A stretch of DNA of 64,000 nucleotides from Hymenobacter artigasi (GTDB taxonomy: Bacteria; Bacteroidota; Bacteroidia; Cytophagales; Hymenobacteraceae): contig NZ_JAAVTK010000004.1 of NCBI RefSeq assembly GCF_012275535.1, positions 248,001 to 312,000 of the forward strand, written 5' to 3'. Position 1 is the first letter of the stretch; every line of letters begins with the position of its first letter. Under the pieces are notes generated by a model. The model did no database searches. It had not been told where the DNA came from and worked only from the letters and a program-made list of their open reading frames with translations. A program made the position numbers and the translations under genes. Positions 15,570 through 24,045 of the stretch are shown in pieces.

Positions 15570-18173
15570 TCAAAACCGTGCAATCAGCCGCAGGTTCACG
15601 ATGCGCTGCGAGAGGTAGCTGGGCACCGAGTACGTCACGCCGTTCACATCCTGCAAATAGCTGTAGCCGGCCACGTTGTTGGCGGCAAAGACATTGAGAA
15701 TTTCCAGGCCCAGCCAGAGGCTCTCGAAGCTGTAGAAATGGTCTTTGGGGGCGTTGTTATTTTTGAGGCCCACCACTTTGGAGAAGCCCAAATCGACACG
15801 GTTGTAGCTGCGGGTGAGGTCGGCGGTGCCGCGCAGGTCGGGCAGGTTGGGTGGGCTGAATGGGAGGCCCGTACCGAACACAAAGTTGACGTAGCCACGC
15901 ACCGAAGGGTTGTCCGGCAGGTGGTCCTGGAAGAAGATGCCCACGTTCAGGCGCTGGTCCTGCGGACGGCGAATGTAGCCTTTGGGCTCACGGCCGGTCA
16001 CTTTGCCGCTGGCATCCACCACGTTCAGCGAGTCGCCATCCACGTTTTCGCGGGTGGTGAGCACGCCGAGGCTGAACCAGGATTCGGCCCCCTTCACAAA
16101 CTCGCCGCTGATGCGGGTATCGAAGCCGGCGGCGTAGGCGCGGGCGTTGTTCTTTGCGAAGTAGCGCAGGCGCACGTTATCCACGTCGTAGGGCACCACG
16201 TCGGTGAGGTACTTGTAGTAGGCTTCGGCCGAAAACTTGAACGGCCGGCCATACTGCCGGAAGTTGATTTCCTTGCCCACGATGAAGTGGTAGGATTTCT
16301 GGGCGCGCAGCTCCACGTTTAGGTTGGCAGTTTGGACGAGGGGCTGGCTGGGGTCGGTGCGGTCGCCCGCCTGGTTGCGCAGCTCGCGGTAAAACGGCGG
16401 CTGATAGTACACGCCCACGGCCGCCTTAAACGAGCGGTTGGGGTGTGAGCGGCTGATTTGCGAAAACTGCACCCGGGGGCTGATAACCAGCTGGCCGTTA
16501 GTAGTCCAGTAGTGGGCCCGGGCCCCGTAGGTGAGGGCGGTTAGCGAATCGAGGTTCCAGGTGTCCTGCACAAAGCCCTGGGTGCGGGTGCTTTGCAGGC
16601 TCAGGTCCGACAGCAGGCGGGTACGGCGGGCATCGGGCACAAAATCGGCGGAGTCGGCAAAGCTGTACTCGTCGAGCTTATCGGTGATTTTTTCGCGGCC
16701 GATTTTAGCGCCCCAGCGCACGGTGTGGTTGGTGGCGGGCGTCCAGCGGCCCCGGGTTTCGGCCGTGAAAATCTGCGCCGTGAGGTTGTTGCGCGAGTGC
16801 TTGAACTGCGAGCCGATGTCGCGCTGACGCACGGCCTGATTGAAATCGGGCGAGGTCGGGTCGCGATTGATTTCGGCGAAGGTGTAAGCCGCTTCCACGT
16901 CGCGGTACTCAAACTCGCGCGAAATCAGGGCCGAGCCCAGCAGCTCCATCTGCAGCTTCGACGAAAAGTCGTGCTTCAGGTTCAGGCCCGTTTGATAGGT
17001 GTCGAACTGCATCCGCTCGCGACCATCGTAGGCGATGAACACGCGGGTGAACTGGTTGGTACCGGTCGAGAACGTGGCCTGGCCGGTTTCGGGCGAGAAG
17101 CGGTAGTCGTTGTGCGCCACCACACCCAGCAGGCCCAGCGTGGTGCGCTGCATGTCCTCTTTCTTGCCCAGGCCGATGTTCACGAACGCCTGCGCGTCGT
17201 AAAACGTCGGATTATAGCCACCCTGCGCCTGCTTTAGCGAGCTGAGCACGTACTGCGCGTTCTTGTAGCGCACGCCGGCCAGGTAGCTCACGCGGCCATT
17301 GGCGGAGCGGGCTTCGGCGTGGGCCGCGCCGCCCACCAGGCTGGCCGTGAGCGAAGCCGCGAATTTCTCGGGCGTCTTGTAATCCACGCTCAGCACCGAG
17401 GCCAGCTTGTCGCCGTATTTCGGCTGCCAGCCACCGCTGCTGAACTCCACCTGCTTAACCAAATCGGGGTTGATGAAGCTCAGGCCCTCCTGCTGGGCCG
17501 AGGTAACGAGAAACGGCCGGTAAATCTCGAAGCCGTTGACGTACACCAGGTTCTCATCGTAATTACCACCGCGCACGTTGTAGGTGCTGCTCAACTCGTT
17601 GTTTGACACCACGCCGGGCAGGGTCTTGAGAATGGCGTTGAAATCACCAAACGGCGACGGAAGTTCCTTGGCCGAGCGCGGGTCGATGCGCGTAATGCTT
17701 ACCTGCTCGCGGGTATCGGCCTGGTCGGAGCGGCCGGTCACGCGCACGTTGTTCAGGGCCTTGGTGTCGAGGCGCATGGTCAGTCGCAGCGGTTTGCCGG
17801 CATCGGCGGGAAGCCGCAGGGCTTGGCGCAACGTAATGAAACCCAAGCGACGCACTACCAGCACCACATTCTGGCCCTCGGCCGGCACCCGCACGGGCAG
17901 GGCAAACGTGCCGTCGGCGTTGGTATTGGTGCCGCCGGGCTGGCCCTCCACTCCCACTGCGGCCAGTTCCAGCGGCTGCCCGCTGGCGTCGCGGAGCAGG
18001 CCGGTCAGGGTAACGACCGCGACGGGTGTCGTTTGCTCCGGAGTGGTAGCCTGCGCCGAAACCGTAGTTACCTGCAATGGCCCCAGGGCCAGCAAGCCCA
18101 GCAACACTAGGCGGCACTCAACATTCCTAATAACTGGCACTGACGACAACGGCGGCGTAAAGGGTTGTTTCAC
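15570..18173 (-). CDS. TonB-dependent outer-membrane receptor
   Basis: About 867 residues from GTG 18173 (MKQPFTPP); a TTG at 18200 would abut the rpe stop codon. A signal peptide (LVLLGLLALGPLQVTTVSAQA) is followed by a carboxypeptidase-like regulatory domain of about 85 residues (LTGLLRDASGQPLELAAVGV) and a plug with LPGVVSNNELSSTYNVRGGNYDENLVYVNG. A 22-stranded-type barrel follows, ending in the aromatic terminus NLRLIARF. It should import an unknown ligand, energised by ExbBD-TonB. No SusD partner is adjacent, so it is not a classic glycan locus. Directly downstream of rpe, probably one transcript. Confidence 0.9.
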   Translation of the reverse strand: MKQPFTPPLSSVPVIRNVECRLVLLGLLALGPLQVTTVSAQATTPEQTTPVAVVTLTGLLRDASGQPLELAAVGVEGQPGGTNTNADGTFALPVRVPAEGQNVVLVVRRLGFITLRQALRLPADAGKPLRLTMRLDTKALNNVRVTGRSDQADTREQVSITRIDPRSAKELPSPFGDFNAILKTLPGVVSNNELSSTYNVRGGNYDENLVYVNGFEIYRPFLVTSAQQEGLSFINPDLVKQVEFSSGGWQPKYGDKLASVLSVDYKTPEKFAASLTASLVGGAAHAEARSANGRVSYLAGVRYKNAQYVLSSLKQAQGGYNPTFYDAQAFVNIGLGKKEDMQRTTLGLLGVVAHNDYRFSPETGQATFSTGTNQFTRVFIAYDGRERMQFDTYQTGLNLKHDFSSKLQMELLGSALISREFEYRDVEAAYTFAEINRDPTSPDFNQAVRQRDIGSQFKHSRNNLTAQIFTAETRGRWTPATNHTVRWGAKIGREKITDKLDEYSFADSADFVPDARRTRLLSDLSLQSTRTQGFVQDTWNLDSLTALTYGARAHYWTTNGQLVISPRVQFSQISRSHPNRSFKAAVGVYYQPPFYRELRNQAGDRTDPSQPLVQTANLNVELRAQKSYHFIVGKEINFRQYGRPFKFSAEAYYKYLTDVVPYDVDNVRLRYFAKNNARAYAAGFDTRISGEFVKGAESWFSLGVLTTRENVDGDSLNVVDASGKVTGREPKGYIRRPQDQRLNVGIFFQDHLPDNPSVRGYVNFVFGTGLPFSPPNLPDLRGTADLTRSYNRVDLGFSKVVGLKNNNAPKDHFYSFESLWLGLEILNVFAANNVAGYSYLQDVNGVTYSVPSYLSQRIVNLRLIARF

Positions 18174-18200
18174 GGGGCTGAGAACGAGCAGACGGCCCAA

Positions 18201-18914
18201 CTATTGCCGACGGCCGGCGGCCATGGCATCCATTTCCAGGCCGGCCAGGTGGTCGCGCAGGCGGGCCAGCGTGGCCACCGGCCCCTCGGGCGCGCTGAAC
18301 ACGAAGTTGCCCGCCACCAGCACGTCGGCCCCGGCTTCCACGAGCGGGCCGGCGTTGTCCATGTTCACGCCGCCGTCCACTTCAATCAGCGCGTCCGAAC
18401 CGGTATTCAGCAGCAGCTCCTTTAGCATGGCCACTTTTTTCAGCGTATTCGGAATAAAGGCCTGCCCGCCGAAGCCCGGGTTTACGGACATCACCAGTAC
18501 CACGTCGAGGTCGGCGGCAATGTCTTCGAGCAGCGCCACCGGCGTGGCCGGGTTCAATGCCACCCCTGCCCGGCAGCCGAGCTGCTTGATTTGCTGTACC
18601 ACGCGGTGCAGGTGCGGACAGGCTTCGTAATGCACCGTAATGCTGCTGGCCCCCGCGTCGCGGAAAGCGGCCAGGTAATGCTGCGGCTCCTCAATCATGA
18701 GGTGCACGTCGATGGGCTGCTTGGCGTAGCGGGCCACGGCTTGCAGCACGGGCAGGCCGAAAGAAATGTTGGGCACAAACCGGCCGTCCATCACATCGAA
18801 GTGCAGCCAGTCGGCGGCACTGGTGGCAAGGCGCTCGGTTTCGGCCTGCAGATTGGCCAGGTCGGCGGCCAGAAATGAGGGGGCTAGCAAAGGCGTGCGG
18901 CGGGTTCCATTCAT
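18201..18914 (-). CDS. rpe: Ribulose-phosphate 3-epimerase
   Basis: 237-residue TIM barrel interconverting ribulose-5-P and xylulose-5-P in the pentose phosphate pathway. Motifs: LLAPSFLAADLANL, HFDVMDGRFVPN with metal-binding His/Asp, VHLMIEEP, VMSVNPGFGGQAF and EVDGGVN. Start at ATG 18914 fits the family; an extra 9 codons upstream are unlikely. It diverges from the TrpF-like gene with about 146 bp between starts. Confidence 0.96.
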   Translation of the reverse strand: MNGTRRTPLLAPSFLAADLANLQAETERLATSAADWLHFDVMDGRFVPNISFGLPVLQAVARYAKQPIDVHLMIEEPQHYLAAFRDAGASSITVHYEACPHLHRVVQQIKQLGCRAGVALNPATPVALLEDIAADLDVVLVMSVNPGFGGQAFIPNTLKKVAMLKELLLNTGSDALIEVDGGVNMDNAGPLVEAGADVLVAGNFVFSAPEGPVATLARLRDHLAGLEMDAMAAGRRQ

Positions 18915-18974
18915 GGCAGCGAAGATACGGCGGCCGCGCACTCCTCAAATACGGCCGGGCTCCCGCTTCGGCGC

Positions 18975-18982
18975 TACTTTTG
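18975..18982 (+). promoter_or_regulatory. Bacteroidota -7 promoter box (TACTTTTG)
   Basis: Perfect TAnnTTTG match 79 bp upstream of the GTG start of the TrpF-like gene. Confidence 0.5.
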
Positions 18983-19060
18983 TGGCGGGCCCATCGGGCC
19001 TGCGTCCGTTGCCCGCGCCGTGCTTGCCGGGCGGCTTCTTTTCATCTCCTCGCCTCCACT

Positions 19061-19657
19061 GTGCCCCACCTCGTTCCTCTTCTTATTCGCGGCATTAATA
19101 ACCTTTCTGATGCCCGCTACTGCGCCGGCATGGGTGCCGATAAACTAACCTTTATTCTCGACCCCAGCCTGCCCGGATACCTCGATACCAAGGCCGTAAA
19201 AGAGTTGGCCGGCTGGATTGCCGGAGTTGAACTGATAGGTGAATTCGACCAACTTAGCGCCCATGAGATTAACGCTATAGCTGGCGAATGCGGCCTGGAT
19301 GCCGTCCTGCTCCGCACCCCCCGCACCAGCGAGGAGCTAGCCGAAATAGCCCCGCCGGTGTACCTGGAGCTACCAGCGGATTTCGCCGCCCTGAGCCAGT
19401 CGCTACCCGCTTCGCCCATTGGTTTCGTACTGGAATTGCCGACGTCCGAAACGCCCGAAACCCGTGCGGCCCTACAACAAATCAGCGCCCAAAAGCCCCT
19501 GTGGCTCGGCCCCGGCCTGCACCCCGACCGCGCCCGCGCCCTGGCTACTACGCTGCCATTGGCCGGCCTGGTTTTCCCTTCCGGCGACGAAGTGAAGCCG
19601 GGACTGCGCGATTTCGACCAATTAGAAGCCGTATTTGAGGCCTTGGAAATCGACTAA
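19061..19657 (+). CDS. TrpF-like TIM-barrel protein, catalytic Cys missing
   Basis: 198 residues from GTG 19061 (VPHLVPLLIRGINNLSDARY); the open frame reaches back to 18875 but the upstream part is low-quality sequence overlapping the promoter. The order IRGINNLSDARYCAGMGADKLTFILDPSLPGY and the end SGDEVKPGLRDFDQLE match phosphoribosylanthranilate isomerase (TrpF). However, the KICG motif that carries the general-acid Cys reads LIRG. Normal TrpF activity is therefore doubtful, and this is probably a paralogue with another role. No other trp genes lie nearby. A strong terminator follows. Confidence 0.72.
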   Translation: MPHLVPLLIRGINNLSDARYCAGMGADKLTFILDPSLPGYLDTKAVKELAGWIAGVELIGEFDQLSAHEINAIAGECGLDAVLLRTPRTSEELAEIAPPVYLELPADFAALSQSLPASPIGFVLELPTSETPETRAALQQISAQKPLWLGPGLHPDRARALATTLPLAGLVFPSGDEVKPGLRDFDQLEAVFEALEID

Positions 19658-19679
19658 ACACGCCTGCCTGATAAGCACG

Positions 19680-19730
19680 ACGCCCACGCAGGACCATGTA
19701 ATAATGGCCACCTGCGTGGGCGTTTCGTTT
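19680..19730 (+). terminator. Rho-independent terminator after TrpF-like gene
   Basis: A 13-bp perfect stem (19680-19692 with 19711-19723), with a further 4-bp inner stem, is followed by TTTCGTTT. Confidence 0.9.
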
Positions 19731-19754
19731 GGCCCGAAGCCAGACAGCATTGGC

Positions 19755-20420
19755 TTACGTCAGCCGAAACTGCACGTACTTAATGGGCACACCAATGGCA
19801 CGGTACTTCCCCTCAAAATTGGTCTGAATGGCCTGGGCTTCGGTGAACTCCGGGTCGGTTTCCGAATATAAATCCCGGGTGAAGCGCTCCACGGTAGCGC
19901 CGGAACGAGCCGCCAGCGTTTCCAAGGTGAATTCGAAAAGGCCCTCATTATCAGTCTTCAAGTGCAGCAGCCCGCCCGGAGTTAACAATTGTTCGTACAG
20001 CCCGAGGAAACGAGGTGAGGTCAGCCGGCGCTTGATGTCGCGGTCACGGGGCCGGGGGTCGGGAAAGGTTATCCAGATTTCATCCAGCTCGCCGGGGCCA
20101 AACTGGGCGGCCAGCGCCTCGGCCCGCATCCGCACGAAGCCCACGTTGGTCAGCCCCATTTCGGCGGCGCGGGTGCTGCCCCGCCAGATGCGCTCCCCTT
20201 TGATATCGAGCCCAAGGAAATTGCGGCCGGGGTGGCGCTGGGCAAGGCCTACGGTGTATTCGCCTTTGCCACAGCCCACTTCCAGCGTTAGCGGGTGGGG
20301 CGCGGCGAAGAAATCGGTGCGCCAGCGGCCACCCAGCTGTTCGTATTCGGGTTTGCCCGGTTCAATGATGTCGGGACGGGAGGCGTTATCGGTAAAACGC
20401 TGAAGCTTAACTCGGGGCAA
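19755..20420 (-). CDS. trmB: tRNA (guanine-N7-)-methyltransferase
   Basis: 221-residue SAM-dependent methyltransferase making m7G46 in tRNA. Motifs: LEVGCGKGEYTVGLAQ (SAM binding), NFLGLDIKGERIW, and the TrmB signature ITFPDPRPRDRDIKRRLTSP. The start codon seems to be TTG at 20420, 23 bp downstream of a perfect promoter box, with no better start in frame. Gap to folC is 42 bp, but the promoter lies within it, so trmB is expressed at least partly on its own. Confidence 0.95.
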   Translation of the reverse strand: MPRVKLQRFTDNASRPDIIEPGKPEYEQLGGRWRTDFFAAPHPLTLEVGCGKGEYTVGLAQRHPGRNFLGLDIKGERIWRGSTRAAEMGLTNVGFVRMRAEALAAQFGPGELDEIWITFPDPRPRDRDIKRRLTSPRFLGLYEQLLTPGGLLHLKTDNEGLFEFTLETLAARSGATVERFTRDLYSETDPEFTEAQAIQTNFEGKYRAIGVPIKYVQFRLT

Positions 20421-20443
20421 ATCAGTAGGTCTTTGTTGATGTA

Positions 20444-20451
20444 CAAAGGTA
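20444..20451 (-). promoter_or_regulatory. Bacteroidota -7 promoter box of trmB (TACCTTTG)
   Basis: Perfect TAnnTTTG match 24 bp before the trmB start codon. Confidence 0.55.
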
Positions 20452-20462
20452 AAGCGGGTTGG

Positions 20463-21776
20463 TCAGGTCGGGGCATACAGCTCATCCACCTCGGCCACCA
20501 CAAAGGTGCTGCCACCAATGAAAACCACGTCGCGGGAGCCGGCCGCTTTGCGGGCCGCCGCTACCGCCACTGCCACCGAACCATAGGCTTGCCCTTGCAG
20601 GCCCAGCCCGGCCCCCTGCTCCGCCAGTTCGGCAGCCGGCAAAGCCCGGGGAATAGTAGCCGCACAGAAGTAGTAAGTGGCCTCTTTCGGCAGCAGCGCC
20701 AGCATGGCCGCCACGTCCTTATCGTTCACGGTACCTATTACCAAATGTAAACGCTCATGCGGAACACGTTGTAATTGAGCCATTACCGCTTGCAAGCCGG
20801 CCGCATTATGCCCCGTATCACACACCACCAGCGGCTGCTGGCCGATGATGCTCCAGCGTCCGCGCAAGCCGGTAAGCGTCGTGACCTGGCGCAGGCCGGT
20901 CCGCACGGCCGCTTCCGTGATGCGGAAGCCCAAGGCCCGCAGCTCATCCAGGGTGGCGAGTACGCCGGGCAGGTTGTGCTGCTGGTAGTCGCCGGGCAGG
21001 CCAAGCTCGGCATTGGGTAGGTAGGGCCGGCCGTGCTGGCTCACGGCAATCGGGCGCAGGCCCGTTTCGGGCGAGGGCTCGGCGGCAAACGTAGCCTGGT
21101 AGATTTGGTCCGCAAAAACGAGGTGTGCGAGCTTCACGGCGGCTTCGCTTCGGAATACTTCGGCAACTTCGGGCTGGCTCTGGCTCACCACGGCCGGTAC
21201 GCCGGGTTTGATAATGCCCGCTTTCTCACCGGCTATTTCGCGCAGCGTGTTCCCTAAAAGCGCCTGATGGTCGAAGCTGATGTTGGTGATGAGCGACACC
21301 AGCGGCGTGATGATGTTCGTGGAATCGAACCGGCCGCCGAGGCCAACCTCAACAATGGCAATATCAACCCGCTGCTGGGCAAAGTAGTCGAACGCCAGCG
21401 CCACGCACATCTCAAAAAACGAAGGCTTGATTTCTTTAAACAGTGGCTGCCAGCGCGCCACCCACTCCACCAGATACGCCGGAGCCAGCTCCTGCCCATT
21501 CACCTTAATGCGCTCCGTGAATTCGCGCAGGTGCGGCGAAGTGTATAGGCCTACTTTATAGCCCGCCGCCTGGAGCACCGCCGCCAGCAGGTGCGAGCTG
21601 CTGCCTTTGCCATTGGTGCCGGCCACGTGCACGCTCCGAAACTTACGCTCCGGATGCCCCAGCGCCTCGGCCAGGGCTAAGGTATTGCCGAGGCCTTTTT
21701 TGAAGCCGGCCGCGCCCACCCGCTGAAACATGGGGAGCTGCACGTAGAGGTAAGTAAGGGTTTCCTGATAAGTCAC
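20463..21776 (-). CDS. folC: Bifunctional folylpolyglutamate synthase / dihydrofolate synthase
   Basis: About 437 residues from GTG 21776 (MTYQETLTYLYVQLPMFQRVG); a GTG at 21803 is the other candidate. The ATP-binding P-loop is VAGTNGKGSSSHLLA, followed by TSPHLREFTERIKVNG, EVGLGGRFDSTN and the C-terminal Mur-ligase-type GTVNDKD region. It adds glutamate to dihydropteroate and folates. Length is normal for the family. Confidence 0.95.
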   Translation of the reverse strand: MTYQETLTYLYVQLPMFQRVGAAGFKKGLGNTLALAEALGHPERKFRSVHVAGTNGKGSSSHLLAAVLQAAGYKVGLYTSPHLREFTERIKVNGQELAPAYLVEWVARWQPLFKEIKPSFFEMCVALAFDYFAQQRVDIAIVEVGLGGRFDSTNIITPLVSLITNISFDHQALLGNTLREIAGEKAGIIKPGVPAVVSQSQPEVAEVFRSEAAVKLAHLVFADQIYQATFAAEPSPETGLRPIAVSQHGRPYLPNAELGLPGDYQQHNLPGVLATLDELRALGFRITEAAVRTGLRQVTTLTGLRGRWSIIGQQPLVVCDTGHNAAGLQAVMAQLQRVPHERLHLVIGTVNDKDVAAMLALLPKEATYYFCAATIPRALPAAELAEQGAGLGLQGQAYGSVAVAVAAARKAAGSRDVVFIGGSTFVVAEVDELYAPT

Positions 21777-21834
21777 GGGGTAGCGAAAATGGGGAGAAAG
21801 CACAAATTAACAGCATTTCGGGCTGATGCCAACG

Positions 21835-21871
21835 AAAAAGTCCCGCCGTCTGCTAACAGGCGGCGGGACTT
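21835..21871 (-). terminator. Rho-independent terminator after tonB
   Basis: An 11-bp perfect stem (21838-21848 with 21861-21871) and 12-nt loop, followed on the minus strand by five T. It closes the TPR-to-tonB transcription unit and separates it from folC. Confidence 0.9.
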
Positions 21872-21890
21872 GAATCAGTTGGCCGGAAAG

Positions 21891-22775
21891 CTACTTGACC
21901 GAGAATTTGAACGTGTAAAAGCCGGTTGCGCCCCCGGGAGCCGAGTTAGTCTTGATGAAGTTGGTATCGAGCAGCTTGTCGCGGCACAGTTTTTCCTGCG
22001 ATGGCGACACGTTCCCCGAAACCTTGGTTACTGATTCTACCTCTCCGTCGGCCGCAATCTTGATTTTAAAGCGAATCACGCCCGAGTTATCGTCCACCGC
22101 TTCTACCACTGGCTTGGTGTCGAAGCGCCAGCCGCTCATTTCCAAGCCGCCGCTTCCGGGGCTGCTGCCGCTACCGCCCCGGCCGGGGGCCCCATAGAGC
22201 GCCGTAGCATCGAGGGTACCGTTGGGGTCGCCCTGGTCACCCACAGTGCCCGGCCGGTCGCCGTTGTTGTTGCCCGTGGGGGTATTGCTGGTGCCGTTCA
22301 CGCCGTTGCCGCCGCCGGTGGCGCTGCCTTTGGGCGCAAACGTCACGGCTACTTTGCGGGGTGCTTTGGGCGCGGCTTTCACTTCTTCTTTGGGCGGTGC
22401 GGGCGTTTCAACCGGCGCCGCCGATACAGGGCTTTCCTCAGCTTCGCTGGTAATTATCTTCTCCTGCGAAGGCGGCGTGGGAGTTGGCGTAGCTACGGCC
22501 ACGGGGCGCGGCTGCGGGTCGGGGCTGGCCTGGGGCGGGCGGCTGTCTTCGCGGTTGGGCGAGTTATTGGCCGTGGCCATGCTCTGTACATTGCCCGAGC
22601 CGGCTTCGTCGATGCCGTAGTTCAGCTCCACGCCGTCGCCACCGCCCAAGGCGGCCAGTGGCGGATTCGGGCCTTTAAATACGGAGAAGATAAAGAACAG
22701 CAACAGCACCCCGTGTACGACCAGGGTGCCAATCAGGCCCTCGCGGCGGTGCGGTTCTTGATAGTCGATAGCCAT
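21891..22775 (-). CDS. Energy transducer TonB family protein
   Basis: 294 residues. A cytoplasmic N-terminus leads into one transmembrane helix (LIGTLVVHGVLLLFFIFSVF, about 14-33), then a long Pro/Gly/Asn-rich periplasmic spacer (about 60-205). A C-terminal domain (about 210-294: IRFKIKIAADGEVESVTKVSG ... FYTFKFSVK) resembles the TonB C-terminal fold. TonB links the proton-motive force to outer-membrane receptors. Immediately downstream of exbD (33 bp) in the same unit. Confidence 0.88.
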   Translation of the reverse strand: MAIDYQEPHRREGLIGTLVVHGVLLLFFIFSVFKGPNPPLAALGGGDGVELNYGIDEAGSGNVQSMATANNSPNREDSRPPQASPDPQPRPVAVATPTPTPPSQEKIITSEAEESPVSAAPVETPAPPKEEVKAAPKAPRKVAVTFAPKGSATGGGNGVNGTSNTPTGNNNGDRPGTVGDQGDPNGTLDATALYGAPGRGGSGSSPGSGGLEMSGWRFDTKPVVEAVDDNSGVIRFKIKIAADGEVESVTKVSGNVSPSQEKLCRDKLLDTNFIKTNSAPGGATGFYTFKFSVK

Positions 22776-22808
22776 GATGCAGTGTACGCTTTACCAGCTG
22801 AAATCGGC

Positions 22809-23228
22809 TTATTTACCGGCAGCCTGCTGGGCCTGAGTGGCCATCACCATTTTCAGCTTGAGGCGGTTGCCAATTTCTAAAATGTCAACCAGCTTCTGAA
22901 CGTTCAATGAGGCATCCACGCGCAGCACAACCGTGGGCTGCTCAGTGGTTGGGGCGGTGCCCACCAGGGCTACCAGCTCGGGCTCCACGTTGGCAGGCGC
23001 AACGGGCTTTTTGTTAACGAAGTATTGTCCGGCCGCGTCCACCGATATGGTAATGGGCTGCTTCATCACCTGCTTGCTGGATTTAGCATTCGGCAGCAAC
23101 AGCTTAATAACGTTGGGGTTAACCAGCGTTGAAGCAATCAGAAAGAACAACATCAGGAAAAACATGATGTCGTTCATGGCCCCGGTTTCGACGTGCGAAG
23201 TGAGGCGGTGACGGCGGGAAAGATTCAT
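22809..23228 (-). CDS. exbD: ExbD/TolR-type biopolymer transport protein
   Basis: 139 residues. A short N-terminus and a single transmembrane helix (MNDIMFFLMLFFLIAST) carry the conserved Asp that takes part in proton flow. A periplasmic domain follows, with VVLRVDASLNVQKLVDILEIG. It works with ExbB as the stator-like motor for TonB. Many Bacteroidota loci of this type have two exbD copies; only one is seen here. Confidence 0.93.
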   Translation of the reverse strand: MNLSRRHRLTSHVETGAMNDIMFFLMLFFLIASTLVNPNVIKLLLPNAKSSKQVMKQPITISVDAAGQYFVNKKPVAPANVEPELVALVGTAPTTEQPTVVLRVDASLNVQKLVDILEIGNRLKLKMVMATQAQQAAGK

Positions 23229-23235
23229 TTTTTGG

Positions 23236-23327
23236 GAATTATAAATTTCGAATTATAAATTATAAACTTTGAAAACAGAATCAGACGAATGGTCTATCCT
23301 CAATTTATAATTCAAAATTTATAATTC
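23236..23327. repeat. AT-rich inverted-repeat element, copy 1
   Basis: 26-bp arms (23236-23261 and 23302-23327) match at 25 of 26 positions around a 40-bp loop. The element fills the exbB-exbD gap. A near-identical arm recurs between rpmI and rplT (51901-51989), sharing 20 of 21 bases, so it is a dispersed element rather than a local palindrome. Confidence 0.8.
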
Positions 23328-23338
23328 ATCATTCCCCA

Positions 23339-24037
23339 CTAGTTGTCCTGCAGAATGTCCATGAACTCTATGGCCGAGTTTTCCATGCGGAACACCATGC
23401 GCTCAACCAGGATGCTCAGCCAGTGGTAACCAACGTGGGCAATGATGCCGACGATGAGGCCGGTGGCCGAGGTTACCAGCTTAACGTACAGACCATCGGC
23501 CACCTGCGGAATACCAAACTCCTTGGTGGCCGCGATGGAATAGAAAATCTTGATTACCCCAATGATGGTACCCACGAAGCCAATCATGGGCGCAATACCG
23601 GCGATGATGCCCAGGATGCTGATGTTTTTTTCGAGGCGCGCAATCTCAATCTTGCCCACGTTTTCCACGCTGGTTTCGATTTCCTTCAGCGGCAGGCCAA
23701 TGCGGCGCAGGCCTTTTTCCACCATGCGGGCCAGTGGCGAGGCATTCTGGGCGCAGTATAGCTTGGCGCCGGCCAGGTCGCCCTTCACCATGAGCGAGCG
23801 GATGCCCGCCATGAAAGCTTCTGGATTGCCGGCGGCCCGGCGAATGGTGAAGTAGCGCTCGATAATGATGTAAACCGAGAGAATTGAGAGCGCCACCAGC
23901 GGAATCATTATCAGTCCACCGCGTAGCAGCAGGTCAATGACGGGGACACTGGTATCGGCAAGGGGGGCAGCAGCGACGGCGGCAGTACTAATAGTATCGG
24001 CAGCGGCAGGAACCACTTGCAGGAGGAAAACGGACAT
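23339..24037 (-). CDS. exbB: MotA/TolQ/ExbB proton channel protein
   Basis: 232 residues with three predicted membrane helices: about 36-58 (LIMIPLVALSILSVYIII), about 140-165 (ISILGIIAGIAPMIGFVGTIIG, the conserved TolQ/ExbB core) and about 180-205 (LVTSATGLIVGIIAHVGY). The N-terminal hydrophobic stretch may be a signal segment. It forms the channel of the ExbBD motor. The stop of the HU/SPOR gene is 8 bp upstream, so the two are tightly coupled. Confidence 0.95.
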   Translation of the reverse strand: MSVFLLQVVPAAADTISTAAVAAAPLADTSVPVIDLLLRGGLIMIPLVALSILSVYIIIERYFTIRRAAGNPEAFMAGIRSLMVKGDLAGAKLYCAQNASPLARMVEKGLRRIGLPLKEIETSVENVGKIEIARLEKNISILGIIAGIAPMIGFVGTIIGVIKIFYSIAATKEFGIPQVADGLYVKLVTSATGLIVGIIAHVGYHWLSILVERMVFRMENSAIEFMDILQDN

Positions 24038-24045
24038 GCGGACGA

